Shown here: piece by piece, positions 52,340-62,305 of the stretch
Position numbering within the stretch: position 1 is the stretch's first letter
Layout of the letters: each line of letters starts with the position of its first letter
DNA from: Halocatena marina
Lineage (GTDB): Archaea > Halobacteriota > Halobacteria > Halobacteriales > Haloarculaceae
NCBI RefSeq assembly: GCF_025913575.1
Contig: NZ_CP109785.1
Span: 1,054,001-1,118,000, forward strand
Direction: 5' to 3'
DNA: 64,000 nucleotides
Translations under genes and position numbers: made by a program
Notes under the pieces: generated by a model
Databases searched by the model: none
What the model was told of the DNA's origin: nothing
Seen by the model: the letters and a program-made list of their open reading frames with translations, nothing else

Positions 52340-53356
52340 TTACGGTTCGAGCACCGCTCGGAACCGGACCTCATTCTCCATCATCCGGTTGTACGCATCA
52401 GAGACCTCTGTCAGGTCATATACTTCCACTTCGGGCGTGATATCGCGAAGCGCGCTGAACTCCAACGCATCCTGAGAGTCACGGGCGTGTCCAGACGCCC
52501 AGCCGCGAACAGATCCACGTGTTCCAACCAATGTTGCTCCAGACACTTCGATTGGCTCGTCAGGAACCCCCACGACAACAACTTCACCGTCCATCCCCAA
52601 GCCAGGAACAATTGACGAGATAGCGGCTGCGTTCGGCGCTGTTGCGAGGATTGCTGTCGCACCACCCAACTCTGAGAGTGCGTTTGCGGCGTCTTCTGCT
52701 TCGGTATCAACGAAATGATCGGCGCCCAATTCGAACGCGTACTCTTTTTTATCAGTTCCACGTGAGATTGCAACCGTTTCGAATCCTGCCTGACATGCAT
52801 ACTGCACACCGAGATGACCGAGACCACCAATCCCCTGCACTGCGACGAGATCCCCCGCCCGAGCGTCTGTGTGCCGGAGGGCGTTATACGTTGTTACGCC
52901 AGCACATAGAAGGGGTGCAGCATCTACTGCATCGAGTTCACTGGGTACCCGAGCGAGTACCTCTGCGTTGATTGTAGCGTATTCAGCATACCCGCCATCG
53001 ATTGTTACGCCGTGAATTTCTTCGTTTTCACACTGCTGGAACTCACCGCGCCTGCAGGCTTCACAGACAAAACAATGGCCTGCGTGCCAGCCCGCACCAA
53101 CACGGTCACCTTCTGTCCACATTTCAACGTCCGATCCGACTGCATCCACCCGTCCGACAATTTCGTGGCCCGGGATTCGTGGATAGGAGAGACCGGGATA
53201 GCCACCGGTCTTCGCGTACGCATCGCTATGACAAACGCCACAGGCGTCGATCTCGACACGAACTTCTGTTGTGTCGGGGGCTGGAACTGCTAGCTCGACC
53301 AGTTCAAACGATGCACCAGGTTCAGGGACTTCTACTGCACGCATCGTATCGGACAT
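52340..53356 (-). CDS. Zinc-dependent alcohol dehydrogenase (MDR family)
   Basis: A 338-residue medium-chain dehydrogenase. The catalytic zinc ligands C42 (CGVCHSD), H64-E65 (PGHE) and C151 are present, as is a complete structural zinc set, C95, C98, C101 and C109. The coenzyme fold has GIGGLGHLGVQYA (175-187), and the AdhP/alcohol dehydrogenase pattern suggests NAD(P) use on primary alcohols or aldehydes. An alternative start is four codons in. It is convergent with the halocyanin gene and has no operon partner. Confidence 0.92.
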   Translation of the reverse strand: MSDTMRAVEVPEPGASFELVELAVPAPDTTEVRVEIDACGVCHSDAYAKTGGYPGLSYPRIPGHEIVGRVDAVGSDVEMWTEGDRVGAGWHAGHCFVCEACRRGEFQQCENEEIHGVTIDGGYAEYATINAEVLARVPSELDAVDAAPLLCAGVTTYNALRHTDARAGDLVAVQGIGGLGHLGVQYACQAGFETVAISRGTDKKEYAFELGADHFVDTEAEDAANALSELGGATAILATAPNAAAISSIVPGLGMDGEVVVVGVPDEPIEVSGATLVGTRGSVRGWASGHARDSQDALEFSALRDITPEVEVYDLTEVSDAYNRMMENEVRFRAVLEP

Positions 53357-53576
53357 AGCGTCTTACTCATCGAGCGCGTCATCAATAAAGATGCTTCAGC
53401 GGATATTACGTTGCGAAAGCAGGTAAACCGAATGCCTCCCATCACAAAGGAGAGAAGCTGAACCAAATCACGTATCTGAAAGTTGTAGTCTCGTATACAA
53501 CTGTGAGTAAATTTCATAATAGACACACTAGATAGATGGTGTATGAAGTAGTATCACAAAACGCTTGGATAGTAAA

Positions 53577-54632
53577 ATGGATCTTGAATCCAGTCTCAAT
53601 AAACCACTACTCGTTATTGTGGTCGTGTTCTTGGTGGTAAGCACTGTCGTTCTCTGTGTCATTGCCTTTGATCGACCTCGCATTACGGCAGTCAACACTG
53701 AGTGGGGAACCGTTACGGAGGATCGGACTGAGATTGTGACACAACTCGCGATCGAAAACCCGCGTATACTGGGAATAATCGAACTCTTCGTCGACGTTGA
53801 GTACTCCGTTTCTTTGAACACCGTCGAAATTGCTCGTGGTGAGAAGCAGTCAATCCAACCGTCGGGGAAACAGAACGTTGTTACCGTTTCGACGTGGGCC
53901 AACAACGACGATATCCCAAAGTGGTGGGTAACACACATTAACAATAACCAGACAACGACAGTGCGAGTGAATACGGACGTGGTTCTCACGCACGATGATC
54001 TGAGAGTCCCGCTTAATTCGTGGACACGAACGCGAACAGTGAGAACGAATATACTCGAACCGCTACAGAATAATGAAACGCGCACGCTCCGTACATTCGA
54101 TCAACCACTTTTCATCGTCAATCGAACAGCGGCCCATTGGGGACAGGCTACTGCCAGACAGACACCGCTTATTGCGTCTGCAACGATTACTAATCCACTT
54201 CCGAATGCGATTCCGATCCTCAATATAGGCTATACGATACGAATGAACGACATCCGCGTTGGAAGCGATGTCGTCGATCAGCGAACTGACATTCCGCCCG
54301 GTAGCACGCGAACGATCGAGACACGAGCGATAATTAACAATACTCGGCTGGATGAGTGGTGGGTGACGCATCTCCAACGTAACGAAACGACACAGCTGAC
54401 TGTTGATTTCTACGCAACGATCGAGTACAATGGCGTCCAACGTCGCATTCCTCTCGATTTCCTCACGTATCAGCGAACGATTCACACACAACTTTTCAGC
54501 AAAAATAATTCAACGGAACGCGGTCGTGATAGTATATCTGATTTACCGCGGACACCTGCTCATTTATTTCCCAGCGACCGAAGACGGTTCTTGATGGAGA
54601 ATCCTTCCGAACGACTTCAGCGAAATCGATGA
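53577..54632 (+). CDS. Membrane-anchored LEA14-like (WHy-domain) protein with two repeats
   Basis: A 351-residue protein with an N-terminal membrane segment (LLVIVVVFLVVSTVVLCVIAF, about 10-30) and two related beta domains, roughly 32-165 and 185-310. Both repeat the pattern of a conserved asparagine-proline (AIENPRILGI against TITNPLPNAI), a later 'WWVTH' motif (KWWVTHINNNQTT and EWWVTHLQRNETT), and a closing strand pair. This is the LEA14/WHy pattern in tandem. Haloarchaea have many such LEA14-type proteins; they are linked to the cell envelope and dryness stress, with no proven reaction. The polar tail is rich in Arg and Ser. I use the ATG at 53577. Confidence 0.78.
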   Translation: MDLESSLNKPLLVIVVVFLVVSTVVLCVIAFDRPRITAVNTEWGTVTEDRTEIVTQLAIENPRILGIIELFVDVEYSVSLNTVEIARGEKQSIQPSGKQNVVTVSTWANNDDIPKWWVTHINNNQTTTVRVNTDVVLTHDDLRVPLNSWTRTRTVRTNILEPLQNNETRTLRTFDQPLFIVNRTAAHWGQATARQTPLIASATITNPLPNAIPILNIGYTIRMNDIRVGSDVVDQRTDIPPGSTRTIETRAIINNTRLDEWWVTHLQRNETTQLTVDFYATIEYNGVQRRIPLDFLTYQRTIHTQLFSKNNSTERGRDSISDLPRTPAHLFPSDRRRFLMENPSERLQRNR

Positions 54633-54907
54633 ACTGCTTCGGACGAATGCGGTCAGACTCACGAAATCAGCATAAACGAATGGAAGCTGTGTCGTTCGGT
54701 GGACTACCAATGGAGCTCTCATTGAAGCAGTTGTAGGCATACTAAATATAATATTTCAGACCTTATTATTTTTCACAGGTCAAAAGTTCGTCACTGTATC
54801 AGCAGTATATATCAGATTCTCATCTGTTGTAATAGCCATCACGTGACGTGATATGGTTGACAATCCAAAAGTGATTTAACGAATTCAATGAATGGCTTCG
54901 ATAACAC

Positions 54908-56218
54908 ATGCGGAAACAATCAACTCGTCGTACATTTCTCGCTACCGTTGGTGTTGTTGGAGTCACGTCATTCGCTGGATGTTCGTCGCTCTCGGGTGGA
55001 GAGGATGCAGCGTCTCCCACGCCTGGAAACAAGACGGGCACTCCTGCTCCCACGAAGAGTACGAAATCTCAAAAGAAAACCAAGACCACTGCTAATTCAA
55101 AAGGCGGGACTGGTGGATCTCAGGGTCCCGGCACATCGATTGATGCGTTCGATGATCTCTCTCAGTGGGAAGTCGATTACGGCAAAGTAACGACGATCAA
55201 GCAGGACAGCTTTCAAGGAGGTCAGTCTGTTTCTCTCGAACCAAAAAAGAGCGGAGATGAGCCTATCGCTCGGATTAAGCGGTCTTTCTACCCGAAAACG
55301 TTAGATCTGAGTAAGCACGATCTCTCGTTGGCAGCGAAGGTGAACGATCCTGATGGCATCAAGGTGCGAGCAGAGGTCATCGCACCGGCTGAAAGTTCTA
55401 TGCTCACCGCTGTTCGTCGGATTCCTCGTGATCTGGGTGATTGGGTTCGCTTTGATCTCGGTTACACGGCAAGTAATGGTACTCCGGTGATGGACAAAGT
55501 CACAGAGATACGACTCCAAATCGGACCGTTACAGGACGCAACTGACTTTCAGGTGCTGATCGACGATCTTCGTAAGGTCCCAAAATCCACGAAGGGTAAA
55601 GTGATGTTCCAGTTTGATGATGGGCACGTCAGCGCGTACGAAACGGCGTATCCGATCCTGAAGGAGAAGGACTGGCCCGGATCTGTGGCCGTCATTCCCG
55701 AAATCATCGGCAAGGACGTCCGTGTTGACGAACCGATGATGCGCGAAATGGGCAAGAGTGGATGGGATATGATGGTCCACTCCGGAGAGCCACTTCCGGA
55801 ACATTCGGAGAAACAACAGCGCAAAATCCTTCAATCCAGTCAGCAGGCCCTCGAACTTCTGGGCTTCAAAAAAGGAGCGCGCCATATCGTTGCGCCTTAC
55901 AATCGTATGAATAAGACGACGCTCAGGCTTGTCGATGAGCTCTTTGAGACGGGCTATCTCCAAGGAGGGTGTCCAAACAACGCCCGCCATCCGAGCAATC
56001 CGAATTTCATCTCACGCGTTGACGGAGACGATATCCGAGGAACGAAACGAGCACTCGACACTGCAGCCAAATTCAACCAGCTTGCCGTCGTCTATTTCCA
56101 CGTTATCGGTGACGATGGGCTCCCCGTAAGCAAGTTTGAGGAAATTATCAACTATGTCGAGGAGACGGATTTAGAGGTCATTACTCCATCTCAACTCGTT
56201 GATGGAGACAATTATTGA
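54908..56218 (+). CDS. Exported polysaccharide-deacetylase-like lipoprotein
   Basis: A 436-residue protein. The N terminus (STRRTFLATVGVVG, then SFAGC) combines a Tat motif and a lipobox; a Thr/Lys/Pro-rich linker (about 30-80) follows. The middle (about 85-220) is a jelly-roll-like domain resembling a carbohydrate-binding module. The C-terminal part (about 225-430) has the NodB/polysaccharide deacetylase start VMFQFDDGH with the first Asp pair, then MVHSG and VYFHVIGDDG; the usual HxxxH metal motif is only partly visible (VHSGEPLPEH). It may deacetylate surface glycans, but activity is uncertain. Confidence 0.78.
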   Translation: MRKQSTRRTFLATVGVVGVTSFAGCSSLSGGEDAASPTPGNKTGTPAPTKSTKSQKKTKTTANSKGGTGGSQGPGTSIDAFDDLSQWEVDYGKVTTIKQDSFQGGQSVSLEPKKSGDEPIARIKRSFYPKTLDLSKHDLSLAAKVNDPDGIKVRAEVIAPAESSMLTAVRRIPRDLGDWVRFDLGYTASNGTPVMDKVTEIRLQIGPLQDATDFQVLIDDLRKVPKSTKGKVMFQFDDGHVSAYETAYPILKEKDWPGSVAVIPEIIGKDVRVDEPMMREMGKSGWDMMVHSGEPLPEHSEKQQRKILQSSQQALELLGFKKGARHIVAPYNRMNKTTLRLVDELFETGYLQGGCPNNARHPSNPNFISRVDGDDIRGTKRALDTAAKFNQLAVVYFHVIGDDGLPVSKFEEIINYVEETDLEVITPSQLVDGDNY

Positions 56219-56491
56219 TTTCAGGGATAGTAGGACTGTTTTCGGGTGGATGTGTATCAGTACTGGCTCCACGTAATCGCCTGTTCACGACAGCTTGATA
56301 GTTCGAGTGTGTTGAGGTCACAAATATCCTGACTCTGCTCAGAGAATGCTCTGTGTCTCTGTGTTCCGAAAAACAACATCAATCAATGATTTCTCGTCTA
56401 CTTCATCAGCGATTTTCTAAGATTGTGAACGACGTCACATTGTGTCTCTTTAGCACAGGTGGAAAATAGTGAAGGCAACATCTGTCCAGCG

Positions 56492-58321
56492 TTATTCGAG
56501 ATGGTGATACTCGAGTTCGTATCCTTCATCGATCGCCGACTCGATCGCTGAGGAGGGACGTCCCGGTTCTCGACACCACAGCGTCGAACCAGTGTTCGCG
56601 TGCGCAGAGAGGATGTTCTTCTGCCACACTTTGCGTGTCTCAGGAAAATCGGTTCGGAAGTGCGCACCACGGGATTCCTTTCGCTTCAGCGCCCCCCGGA
56701 GAACTCCTTCTGCGACAGTGAGCATGTACGAGAGATCGATAGCGAGTTCGAACGCTTCGCTCGTGAGGCCTCCCGTGAATCGGAGTGTCGTCGTGCGGTC
56801 TGCGATGTCATTGACCATTTCGAGACCCTGCTGAAGCGTTCTCTCGTCGCGAAAAATGCCCGCGTGTTCATCCATTACCCGGCGGAGGTCAGCGATTAAC
56901 GCAGAGGGATGAACGTTACCGTCGCTCTCGACGAACGACACGAGTGCGCTCATTGTTCGCTCGGCGTCAGCAAGTACGCCATCAGGCATCGTCGATTCAC
57001 CGACACCGTGCGCCGCAATATGACTTCCAACGATCTGACCGACAACAACAGTCTCTGCGAGGGAGTTACCACCGAGTCGGTTCGCACCGTGAAGTCCGGC
57101 AGCCGTTTCACCGACGGCAAAGAGACCATCAATAGCTGTTCGTCCGGTCGTCCAGTCGATATCGACGCCGCCCATCGAGTAGTGGGCGGTCGGGGCCACT
57201 TCGATCGGCTGTTCGCTGATGTCCACTCCGAGGCTCTGGAATCGCTCAAACATACGGGGGAGTCGCTCGCGGATGAACGCTGTGTCCTGATGGCTGATGT
57301 CGAGATACACGCCGCCGTTGTCGGTTCCTCGCCCCTCGTCGATCTCGGTTGCGATGGCGCGAGCGACAACATCGCGGGCGTCCAATTCTAGCTGGACGGG
57401 TGAGTACCGCTTCATGAACCGCTCACCGTGACTATTGTACAGCCGACCACCCTCTCCGCGAACGGCTTCGGTGACCAATCGACCATCCCACGTCTCACCA
57501 TACCGATCCCCGACCATCCCCGTCGGGTGAAACTGCACGAACTCCAAATCGAGGAGATCTGCGCCAGCACGGTACGCAAGCGCGGGTCCATCGGCCGTAT
57601 TCTCATCGTCGCGTGAAGAGTGCCGTCCGTACAACGCTGAACAACCACCAGCTGCGAGAACAACGTGAGCAGTCTCAAAGAGAAGGAACTGCCCAGTCTC
57701 TACATCAATAGCAATGGCGCCATACACTCGATTGCCATCGCTGATCAGCTCGGTCACGAGAACGTTTTCTCGATAGGGAATGTGGAGGGATTTGGCACGC
57801 TCGATCAATGTATCGAGCAGTGCCTTTCCGGTTCGGTCGCCAACGAATGCCGTTCGGCGAAATGACTGGGCTCCGAAGTACCGCTGGTCGATGCGGCCAC
57901 CGTTGGTTCGATCGAACGGCATTCCCCACTCAGCAAGCTCACGTAGACGCTCAGGCATTGCCTCTGTGACTACCTCCACAGCCACGGGATCGTTGATGAA
58001 GTGACCTTCTTGCAGCGTGTCTGCAGCGTGTATCCGCCAGTCATCATCAGGATCGTGACTTCCGAGCGCGGCATTAATCCCGCCGGCAGCCCACGTCGTA
58101 TGAGCATCGCCGTGGTCACGTTTGCCGATTACCAGCGGTTCGATGCCGTGCTCGGCCAGTTCGATGGCGGTTCGAACGCCAGCAGCCCCGGCGCCGATAA
58201 TCAACACAGGGGTAGTGATGTGCTCGTAGTCGGACGTTCGTGCGGTCTGCTCACACTCGGAGATCACACTGGATGGACTCTGGTCCCAGCGTGGATTCGG
58301 TCGTTCAGGAGGCACTGGCAT
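56492..58321 (-). CDS. SdhA/FrdA/NadB-superfamily flavoprotein, orphan
   Basis: A 609-residue flavoprotein. The FAD motif GAGAAG is at residues 43-48. AHTTWAAGGINAALG aligns with the flavin-attachment segment HTVAAQGG of succinate dehydrogenase, including the His, so covalent flavin is possible. FVQFHPTGM, VTEAVRGEGGRLYN with the catalytic Arg, and HYSMGGVDID with GLFAVGETAAGLHGANRLGGNSL are all family motifs. No iron-sulfur or membrane subunit genes are adjacent, and no nadA or nadC, so it is not clearly SdhA or NadB; a soluble fumarate reductase or L-aspartate oxidase-like role is possible. I chose the ATG at 58321; an ATG 14 codons earlier exists. Confidence 0.85.
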   Translation of the reverse strand: MPVPPERPNPRWDQSPSSVISECEQTARTSDYEHITTPVLIIGAGAAGVRTAIELAEHGIEPLVIGKRDHGDAHTTWAAGGINAALGSHDPDDDWRIHAADTLQEGHFINDPVAVEVVTEAMPERLRELAEWGMPFDRTNGGRIDQRYFGAQSFRRTAFVGDRTGKALLDTLIERAKSLHIPYRENVLVTELISDGNRVYGAIAIDVETGQFLLFETAHVVLAAGGCSALYGRHSSRDDENTADGPALAYRAGADLLDLEFVQFHPTGMVGDRYGETWDGRLVTEAVRGEGGRLYNSHGERFMKRYSPVQLELDARDVVARAIATEIDEGRGTDNGGVYLDISHQDTAFIRERLPRMFERFQSLGVDISEQPIEVAPTAHYSMGGVDIDWTTGRTAIDGLFAVGETAAGLHGANRLGGNSLAETVVVGQIVGSHIAAHGVGESTMPDGVLADAERTMSALVSFVESDGNVHPSALIADLRRVMDEHAGIFRDERTLQQGLEMVNDIADRTTTLRFTGGLTSEAFELAIDLSYMLTVAEGVLRGALKRKESRGAHFRTDFPETRKVWQKNILSAHANTGSTLWCREPGRPSSAIESAIDEGYELEYHHLE

Positions 58322-58431
58322 ACTTGATATTCGATACAGAGGAGTATGAGGTCGGTACCTCACAATGACGGTGTGAACGCGCGTAGTACGATTTCGCCAG
58401 AAAAGCTGGCTGATACGGCCTGTTTTATCAG

Positions 58432-59148
58432 TCAGTGAAACTCAATTCCCGTAAGGAGCTCTCGTTCTGCTTTGCGCAGATGTTCGAGGAATGTCGTTCG
58501 TGAGACTTCAAACTCCTCTGCGAGAGCTTGTGCGGTGACATCCCGTGGATAGTTATAGTAGCCTCGGGCTCGGGCAAGTTGAAATGCTTCTCGCTGACGG
58601 GGAGACAATCCATCGCTCGGCAAGTCACGTATTCCACTCGGCGTGTGCGTGGTCGTGAACCGCTCAATAGTGAGGTCGGCGTCGTAGGACGCCTCGATAT
58701 CCGAAAGCATCTGATACACCGTCTCTCGGTCTGAGATGGTGAGGAGCGTTCGGCGCTCCCTTCCATTCTCGTGTTGTGACGGACCGTAGTGCATGAAACC
58801 GCGAGACGCAAAAGCGTCTCGGGTGCCTGGTACTGGGTTACATTCGACCAGTATATCCTGTGTAACTGGGCCGAATGCTCTCGAATCGGGTGCCGTCGAT
58901 GGTGATAAAACAACCACCTCTTCGGTCAAATCAGTCTCGTCTACGGCTTCGATCAGTTCCTCAACAGCCTCCCGAGAATCGCCGTACGCTCGGTACAGCC
59001 TGAAGCGGTCTGCAAATTCGCTATTCGATACAGTCATTTCGTATCCGAGTAAGCCTGCATCAACCGCTTGGGTAACGTGCAGCGTCCAGCAGTCTGGGTG
59101 CCACATATCAACAGTCACATATATGAGCTCAGCACCGGACGAGTTCAT
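58432..59148 (-). CDS. Bat-type HTH transcriptional regulator
   Basis: A 238-residue protein with a C-terminal HTH_10 domain (LSPRQREAFQLARARGYYNYPRDVTAQALAEEFEVSRTTFLEHLRKAERELL pattern, about 180-235), the DNA-binding part of the bacterio-opsin activator family. The N-terminal two-thirds (about 1-170) is the sensor-like part seen in short Bat relatives, with no PAS or GAF domain clearly seen. Such proteins are common in haloarchaea. Its place 110 bases upstream of the flavoprotein gene, on the same strand, suggests it may control it. Confidence 0.88.
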   Translation of the reverse strand: MNSSGAELIYVTVDMWHPDCWTLHVTQAVDAGLLGYEMTVSNSEFADRFRLYRAYGDSREAVEELIEAVDETDLTEEVVVLSPSTAPDSRAFGPVTQDILVECNPVPGTRDAFASRGFMHYGPSQHENGRERRTLLTISDRETVYQMLSDIEASYDADLTIERFTTTHTPSGIRDLPSDGLSPRQREAFQLARARGYYNYPRDVTAQALAEEFEVSRTTFLEHLRKAERELLTGIEFH

Positions 59149-59370
59149 GGTTGTATTTTGCCCTCGAAGCGTCTAACCTCTGTTGGCCTCTGTTTAGTTC
59201 TATTGAGATCCTACTGAAACCGGCACAATGAGATCCCACAGACGATACTAGTGCGGGTTCGGCGGAGGACAGTCCCGCCGTAAAAATATTCGAGTTGATT
59301 CTGTGGCGGTTAGCCGGAATAATAGATTCGTCTCGACTCTCGTCAACAACCACCGATCACATCCTCGTAT

Positions 59371-60933
59371 CTATAATAGTGTGTCGATGAACGATTCTAT
59401 TGCTTGTTCGAGCACATTCTGGTCGTTCGAAGGGGTGTCTGTGTTCGGTGTAGATTTGGAGACTTTGTTGGCAGCCTTTTTCGGGCTGTTTGGCGTGGGC
59501 GATGATGCGCCGATATTTTTCGGGAGCGATTTCCCTGAGTGTCTGATGTTTTTCAACTGTCCTGTCGAGGTGTCGATATCGACAGCTTTCGCGTTGACAT
59601 CGATGACACTGTTCTGGACGAGGGAACCTTGGGAGTTCGGTAACGCGATACCCTGTCGTCCGTTGCCAGTTTGTTCGATATAGCAATTTTTGATCTTTGT
59701 TTTGTTGGCTTCTTCGGCAAGGATGGTCGGTCCCTCTGCTGCAGCGCCAGTGATCTGGACGGTGTCCATGTGGAGCCACCGCGCGCCCGAACTTGCGCTG
59801 TGACTGCCTTGTGAGGTTTTCCCCTCGCGGTAGATCGCAGGCGCACCATTGTTATTGAAGACAATCTTGGTGTCCGATATGGTAAGCGTCCGGCCACCGG
59901 TCCACATAGAGATGGCTTGCCCGGTGGTTGGGTTGTCTTGAATGGTGATATCTGTGTTCCGGACCTTTGCGCCAGCATCGTCAAACCCGCCTGTGTCACT
60001 GTTTCCTTGTTCGATGACAATACCGCGCAGTTTGAACGAGTCATCCTCCATTGTGCGGGGACCGGAGTACTTGCTCGGGTCGACTTCGATGGTTGCACCG
60101 TCGACGTAGCTGCCTTTCCCCGAAAAGCGGATGCCACAAACGTTGTTGTTGCGGTAGGTGCCGCCCTCGACCTGAACCGCGCTGTGCGATCGGCTCGCGT
60201 AGATGCCGTTGTTGCCGAACTCTTCGAGATGACAGTCGATGACTTTGACCGTCCCCTCGCCGCCGTACACCGAGATCCCGACCCGGCCGTCACCGCCTTT
60301 GTAATGCGCCCACGCCGAGCCTTTCTTCGCAACGAAGTTTTTCACGACGCCTGTCGCATTCGGGTCGTTCACACGAAGTTGCCAACAGCGGGTGACGTCT
60401 TTCGAATCGGCAGTGCCGCGCCCGATGTGCTCGATGTTCTCGATGTGGAAACCTCGCTCGGAAGCAACTCGAATGCCCGTCGCGGTGTTCTCTGGTCGCA
60501 CATCGACATCGAAGTTCTCATACAGTGCTCGATCACACGAGCCGTTGATGAAGAATTCGTTGTATCCTTCGGGGAATGTGAACAGCACGTCGTCGCTCGT
60601 CCCGCGAATCCCGATCCGATCGGTATCGAGCGTTACCGACTCGTCCCAGTGATACGTCCCCGAAGGGAATTCGACGAGTGTTTTCCCATCGAGGGCCGAC
60701 TTGACCTTGCTTGAGACGTCCGCGTTTCCCTTTGGATCACAGCCCAGATCAGCGACCGCATCGACAACGCGATCGAATGTGATCCCGTGGTGGGTCGCTG
60801 CGCGTGCACGCCCAATCTGCGTTGTACCGACCGCGGAACCGGTGATAACGGCCCCGGTAAGCTTCATATACCCACGTCTGCCTAAATATACGCTCTCCTT
60901 ATTCTCTCGCTTGCTCTCTGCATCAGATGACAT
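59371..60933 (-). CDS. Exported right-handed beta-helix protein
   Basis: A 520-residue protein. The N terminus (LGRRGYMKLTGAVITGSAVG, then ARA at about 45) is a Tat-type signal. From about residue 55 to 460 there are repeating strand-turn patterns with GI-x-V/I steps (FHIENIEHIG, GVVKNFVAKKG, GTVKVIDCHLEEFGNNGIYAS, AVQVEGGTYRNNNVCGI), typical of a right-handed parallel beta-helix, and a pectate-lyase-like start (LGCDPKGNADVSSKVKSAL, SGTYHWDESV). The C-terminal tail (about 470-520) is low-complexity Pro/Thr/Lys. The fold is used by polysaccharide lyases and surface proteins; catalytic residues cannot be named. No neighbouring operon. Confidence 0.82.
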   Translation of the reverse strand: MSSDAESKRENKESVYLGRRGYMKLTGAVITGSAVGTTQIGRARAATHHGITFDRVVDAVADLGCDPKGNADVSSKVKSALDGKTLVEFPSGTYHWDESVTLDTDRIGIRGTSDDVLFTFPEGYNEFFINGSCDRALYENFDVDVRPENTATGIRVASERGFHIENIEHIGRGTADSKDVTRCWQLRVNDPNATGVVKNFVAKKGSAWAHYKGGDGRVGISVYGGEGTVKVIDCHLEEFGNNGIYASRSHSAVQVEGGTYRNNNVCGIRFSGKGSYVDGATIEVDPSKYSGPRTMEDDSFKLRGIVIEQGNSDTGGFDDAGAKVRNTDITIQDNPTTGQAISMWTGGRTLTISDTKIVFNNNGAPAIYREGKTSQGSHSASSGARWLHMDTVQITGAAAEGPTILAEEANKTKIKNCYIEQTGNGRQGIALPNSQGSLVQNSVIDVNAKAVDIDTSTGQLKNIRHSGKSLPKNIGASSPTPNSPKKAANKVSKSTPNTDTPSNDQNVLEQAIESFIDTLL

Positions 60934-61626
60934 CGTTGGGTAATACAGGATTACTAAAAAGTAACTTTTGGCTATATACGTCTATTTTTCCCTGATAAAC
61001 GTCAAAAATTGGAATCGATTACCCACAGTTGTATACCACGTGAGTATAATGTAGAAATTTCTATAAGACTAGTGGATAATCAGTGCTTATCGGTTGTAAG
61101 GTGCGGCTACCGCTTAAAATCGAGGTTCTCAGTGGAAAATCACTGTCCGATAGCGATTCACACCCACGTCTGAGGCGCAAGAATTAAAATGAAAAATGGT
61201 GTGGGAATGGGGAGTGGGTGTTCGGTGGATGTCCCACGAATAAGGTGGTCTTAATTGAATATGAGGAATGTATCCCAGTACATACGATAGCCAGACGTGA
61301 TCCGATGGTACGTACCGCAATAATCCTACGCGGCATTTGCTCTCGAGTGGATCTTTTGACTCAGTACAGAAACGAAAGCATTCTCTCGTCAGTTACATCT
61401 GCACAGTACTGAGGATCGAACGAACGATTCGTATCCGCTTATCATCGCTTCGTTCTGGACGGGGCGGCTGTTGCAGTGTGCATGCCTTTCCTTCAAGAGA
61501 CGGAGATACTCGTCAAAAGACGTCTTCAGTGCCTTAGGCCATACAATTCCAGTAATCGTGTATCAATGATATTGGGAGTTAAGCAAACACTACTGGTAAT
61601 AGAAGATGTCTACATAGGTGACCGAT
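60934..61626. other. Spacer with a G-rich run
   Basis: About 690 bases without a supportable gene. 61198-61218 reads GGTGTGGGAATGGGGAGTGGG region, with four G runs of two to four bases. Confidence 0.45.
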
Positions 61627-62305
61627 ATGCTCTGTATACATATCACTTCGTCTATTATTGCCCTCTCTCTTGATTTATTTATCATTGTTATGGTGGTTTT
61701 TTCAGAGTGCACCAGCCTCATCACAGACAACGTGGGTGCTGATATCAACGTAACAGAAGCAACAGTTGCGTCGGTAGCCGATAAGACAGTCGGTCAATCT
61801 CCATCACGAACCCAGCTATCGACACGCACCACCTCATCAACACCAGCGGACATTCAGCCACGACAGTCATCGTGGTTCCGGACAATCCGTAGGGCGAGTC
61901 AACGCTGATGGTAGGAATCAGAGACAAAAAAGCGGCACTCGACAGCTCAACCCAGAGATACAGGAAGCATTGACTTACTGGGAACAAAACAGCGAGCAGT
62001 ACGGTGGATATCTCATTGAGTTCAATCTCAAACCAGAGGCGGAAACTCCAGACATTTTCATCTCGTACGTTTCACGCAATGAGGAGTATGGAGACAAGAG
62101 CGAGTCGCGTATCGCTGAGTGCACGCTATCGGGATCTCCTGTGCTAGTACAGAGAGACGGGACACACAGTCGAATCGATTTTATGTTACTGTTAACGAAT
62201 TGGAGGATCGTCCCGGTCGACTCATCAAGTGTGACCGAAGACAGTACCGTGACACGCTCAGGTGTTACTGGGTGCTCCGTTCTATCTATCTCGGATCAGT
62301 CGTAG
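61627..62305 (+). pseudogene. Decayed matrixin-like metalloprotease gene
   Basis: Pieces of one protein occur in different frames. First, from the ATG at 61627, a hydrophobic N terminus with a cysteine (VVFSECTSL) like a lipoprotein signal, then a Thr/Ser linker. Next, in another frame near 61870-61930, NP*GESTLMVGIRDK, where the stop (TAG) stands where relatives have Trp (NPWG). Then from 61970 ALTYWEQNSEQYGGYLI and PEAETPDIFISYV, typical of haloarchaeal proteins annotated as matrixin-family metalloproteases. The later zinc site (HExGH) is not intact; only a broken trace is seen near 62250-62290. At least one stop and two frame changes make it non-functional. The family identification is from memory of the pattern. 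Confidence 0.65.

Noticed and set aside
59553..60332. 259-codon frame on the - strand within the beta-helix gene
   Set aside because: Out-of-frame shadow, extremely rich in Arg, Ser and Thr; the beta-helix frame explains the region.
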